A DNA stretch of 64,000 nucleotides from a virus: the IMG/VR virus record IMGVR_UViG_3300034112_001564, positions 1-64,000 of that record; one strand, given 5' to 3'. Both the position numbers and the translations under genes were made by a program. Position 1 is the first letter of the stretch. Each line of letters opens with the position of its first letter. Positions 63,385-64,000 of the stretch are shown one piece after another. The notes beneath the pieces are model-generated. The model was not told the DNA's origin. It did no database searches and worked only from the letters and a program-made list of their open reading frames with translations.

Positions 63385-63810
63385 TCAGCCCTTGACCCAG
63401 CCGATGACGCCAGCGTCAGCCGCCGTCACCGGAGCCTCTTCGCCACGCGACAGACGAGCCGACACCACGGTGTTCACGCTGACCGCGGGGGTCGCCGTGA
63501 CCTTGAGGTAACGCTTCTTCGCCTTGGTGTCGATATCGAGCTTCACGATGGCGGCCGACGCGGTGTCGGACACAGCCGGAATCGTGAAGTCGGTGCCGCC
63601 GACGAGGCCCGACACGTTCGAGTAGGACGAGTTGTCATCCGACTCTTCGACCTTCAGCACGCTGGCGAACACCGTCGAGGCGTTGCTCGCCCGCAGCACG
63701 TCCACGCTCGCGTGGTCGTAGCCGAGGGTGTCGATCGTCAGGGTCACTGCGCTGGTGCCGACGGCCGCGGGGACGGAGCCGACAACCTTATCGTTCTGAG
63801 AATGGATCAT
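63385..63810 (-). CDS. Head-associated structural protein (141 aa)
   Basis: AAGGAG lies upstream of the ATG at 63810. The protein (MIHSQNDKVV) is strand-rich with VTLTIDTLGYDHASVDVLR and AIVKLDIDTKAKKRYLKVTATP, typical of phage decoration or head-fibre subunits. It is next to the probable capsid gene, so a decoration protein is the best guess. Confidence 0.7.
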   Translation of the reverse strand: MIHSQNDKVVGSVPAAVGTSAVTLTIDTLGYDHASVDVLRASNASTVFASVLKVEESDDNSSYSNVSGLVGGTDFTIPAVSDTASAAIVKLDIDTKAKKRYLKVTATPAVSVNTVVSARLSRGEEAPVTAADAGVIGWVKG

Positions 63811-63848
63811 GGTTCTGGGGTTCTCCTTCTAGAGGGTGTTTGTCAGGC

Positions 63849-64000
63849 TCACGACGCCGCGGACTTGAGAGCAACCACGGGGCCGGCGGTCGTGTTGTCG
63901 CCGAGCGAGTGATGAACCACGTCGAACCGCATCGTGCCCTGGAGCAGGAGCTGATCGGTCGTGGCGTAGACTTGGTCGTACATCCGCACTGCGAAGTCGC
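63849..64000 (-). CDS. 3' end of probable major capsid protein (partial)
   Basis: The last 50 codons read FAVRMYDQVYATTDQLLLQG, then an acidic loop and VVALKSAAS. The frame continues past the window end. Position upstream of a decoration-like gene, glycosyltransferase and connectors fits a major capsid protein, but only the tail is seen and no HK97 motif can be checked. Confidence 0.55.
   Translation of the reverse strand, partial: DFAVRMYDQVYATTDQLLLQGTMRFDVVHHSLGDNTTAGPVVALKSAAS

Overview
The window is a contiguous, GC-rich block of a temperate, long-tailed (siphovirus-type) double-stranded DNA phage or prophage. The evidence is a head-to-tail structural series (capsid end, head-tail connectors, tail tube, tail chaperones, 2003-aa tape measure, baseplate and adhesin proteins), a tyrosine integrase beside a divergent helix-turn-helix gene, and a replication and nucleotide-modification module. 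No tRNA, rRNA, insertion sequence or CRISPR array was seen. Terminase, portal, protease and most of the capsid gene lie beyond the right end. The host cannot be proved. Sigma-70-like promoters (TTGACC/TATCCT), a phage CsrA, and a papain-like protein of a kind I associate from memory with Planctomycetes suggest a GC-rich aquatic bacterium.

Layout. (1) 1-9.05 kb, plus strand: about 18 small, mostly unrecognised genes, including an HExxH/LPD1 polyvalent-type protein, an ASCH-domain protein, a Gp88-like protein and a HTH protein. This arm carries a family of roughly 16-18 bp elements (CCCCGA-N5-GAAAC type) just upstream of many start codons. Seven more copies lie in tandem at 1.95-2.11 kb beside a 30-34 bp tandem repeat, and there are GC-rich hairpins and near-duplicate promoters. 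(2) 9.06-13.8 kb, minus strand: HNH nuclease, small membrane proteins, a lipoprotein and a papain-like cysteine protease whose predicted catalytic Cys is the splice junction of a 398-aa intein; this could be a lysis or host-takeover cassette. (3) 13.8-23.7 kb, minus strand, almost every gene overlapping the next by a few bases (ATGA, GTGA or TGATG): two glycosyltransferases, a methyltransferase, VRR-NUC, GcrA-like HTH, MazG-like, GNAT, secreted trypsin-like protease, a twin-arginine-signal protein, and a 7-deazaguanine set (QueD, QueE, a TGT/DpdA-like transglycosylase and a deoxyribosyltransferase-like enzyme), then CsrA. (4) 23.7-32.0 kb, minus: replication and recombination (UvrD-like helicase, prim-pol, HNH-deoxyribosyltransferase fusion, SNF2-like helicase). 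(5) 32.1-34.0 kb: lysogeny switch with a double-HTH regulator (minus), an operator-like palindrome, a small gene and the integrase (plus). (6) 34.0-64.0 kb, minus: tail fibres and adhesins (poly-glycine protein, LamG protein, an 18-repeat FN3 protein), nucleotide enzymes (dNMP kinase, dCMP deaminase), a metallophosphoesterase, distal tail proteins, tape measure, G/GT-type chaperones with a predicted -1 frameshift, tail tube, head-tail joining proteins, a glycosyltransferase inside the head module, and the 3' end of a probable capsid gene.

How it fits together. The right arm builds the virion. The centre decides lysis versus lysogeny. The minus-strand middle operon replicates DNA, probably places a 7-deazaguanine base in it, and reshapes host regulation (CsrA) and surfaces (glycosyltransferases, exported proteases). 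The plus-strand left arm looks like an early module of small host-takeover proteins with its own start-associated repeat. All family calls come from reading motifs by eye; no database search was run.
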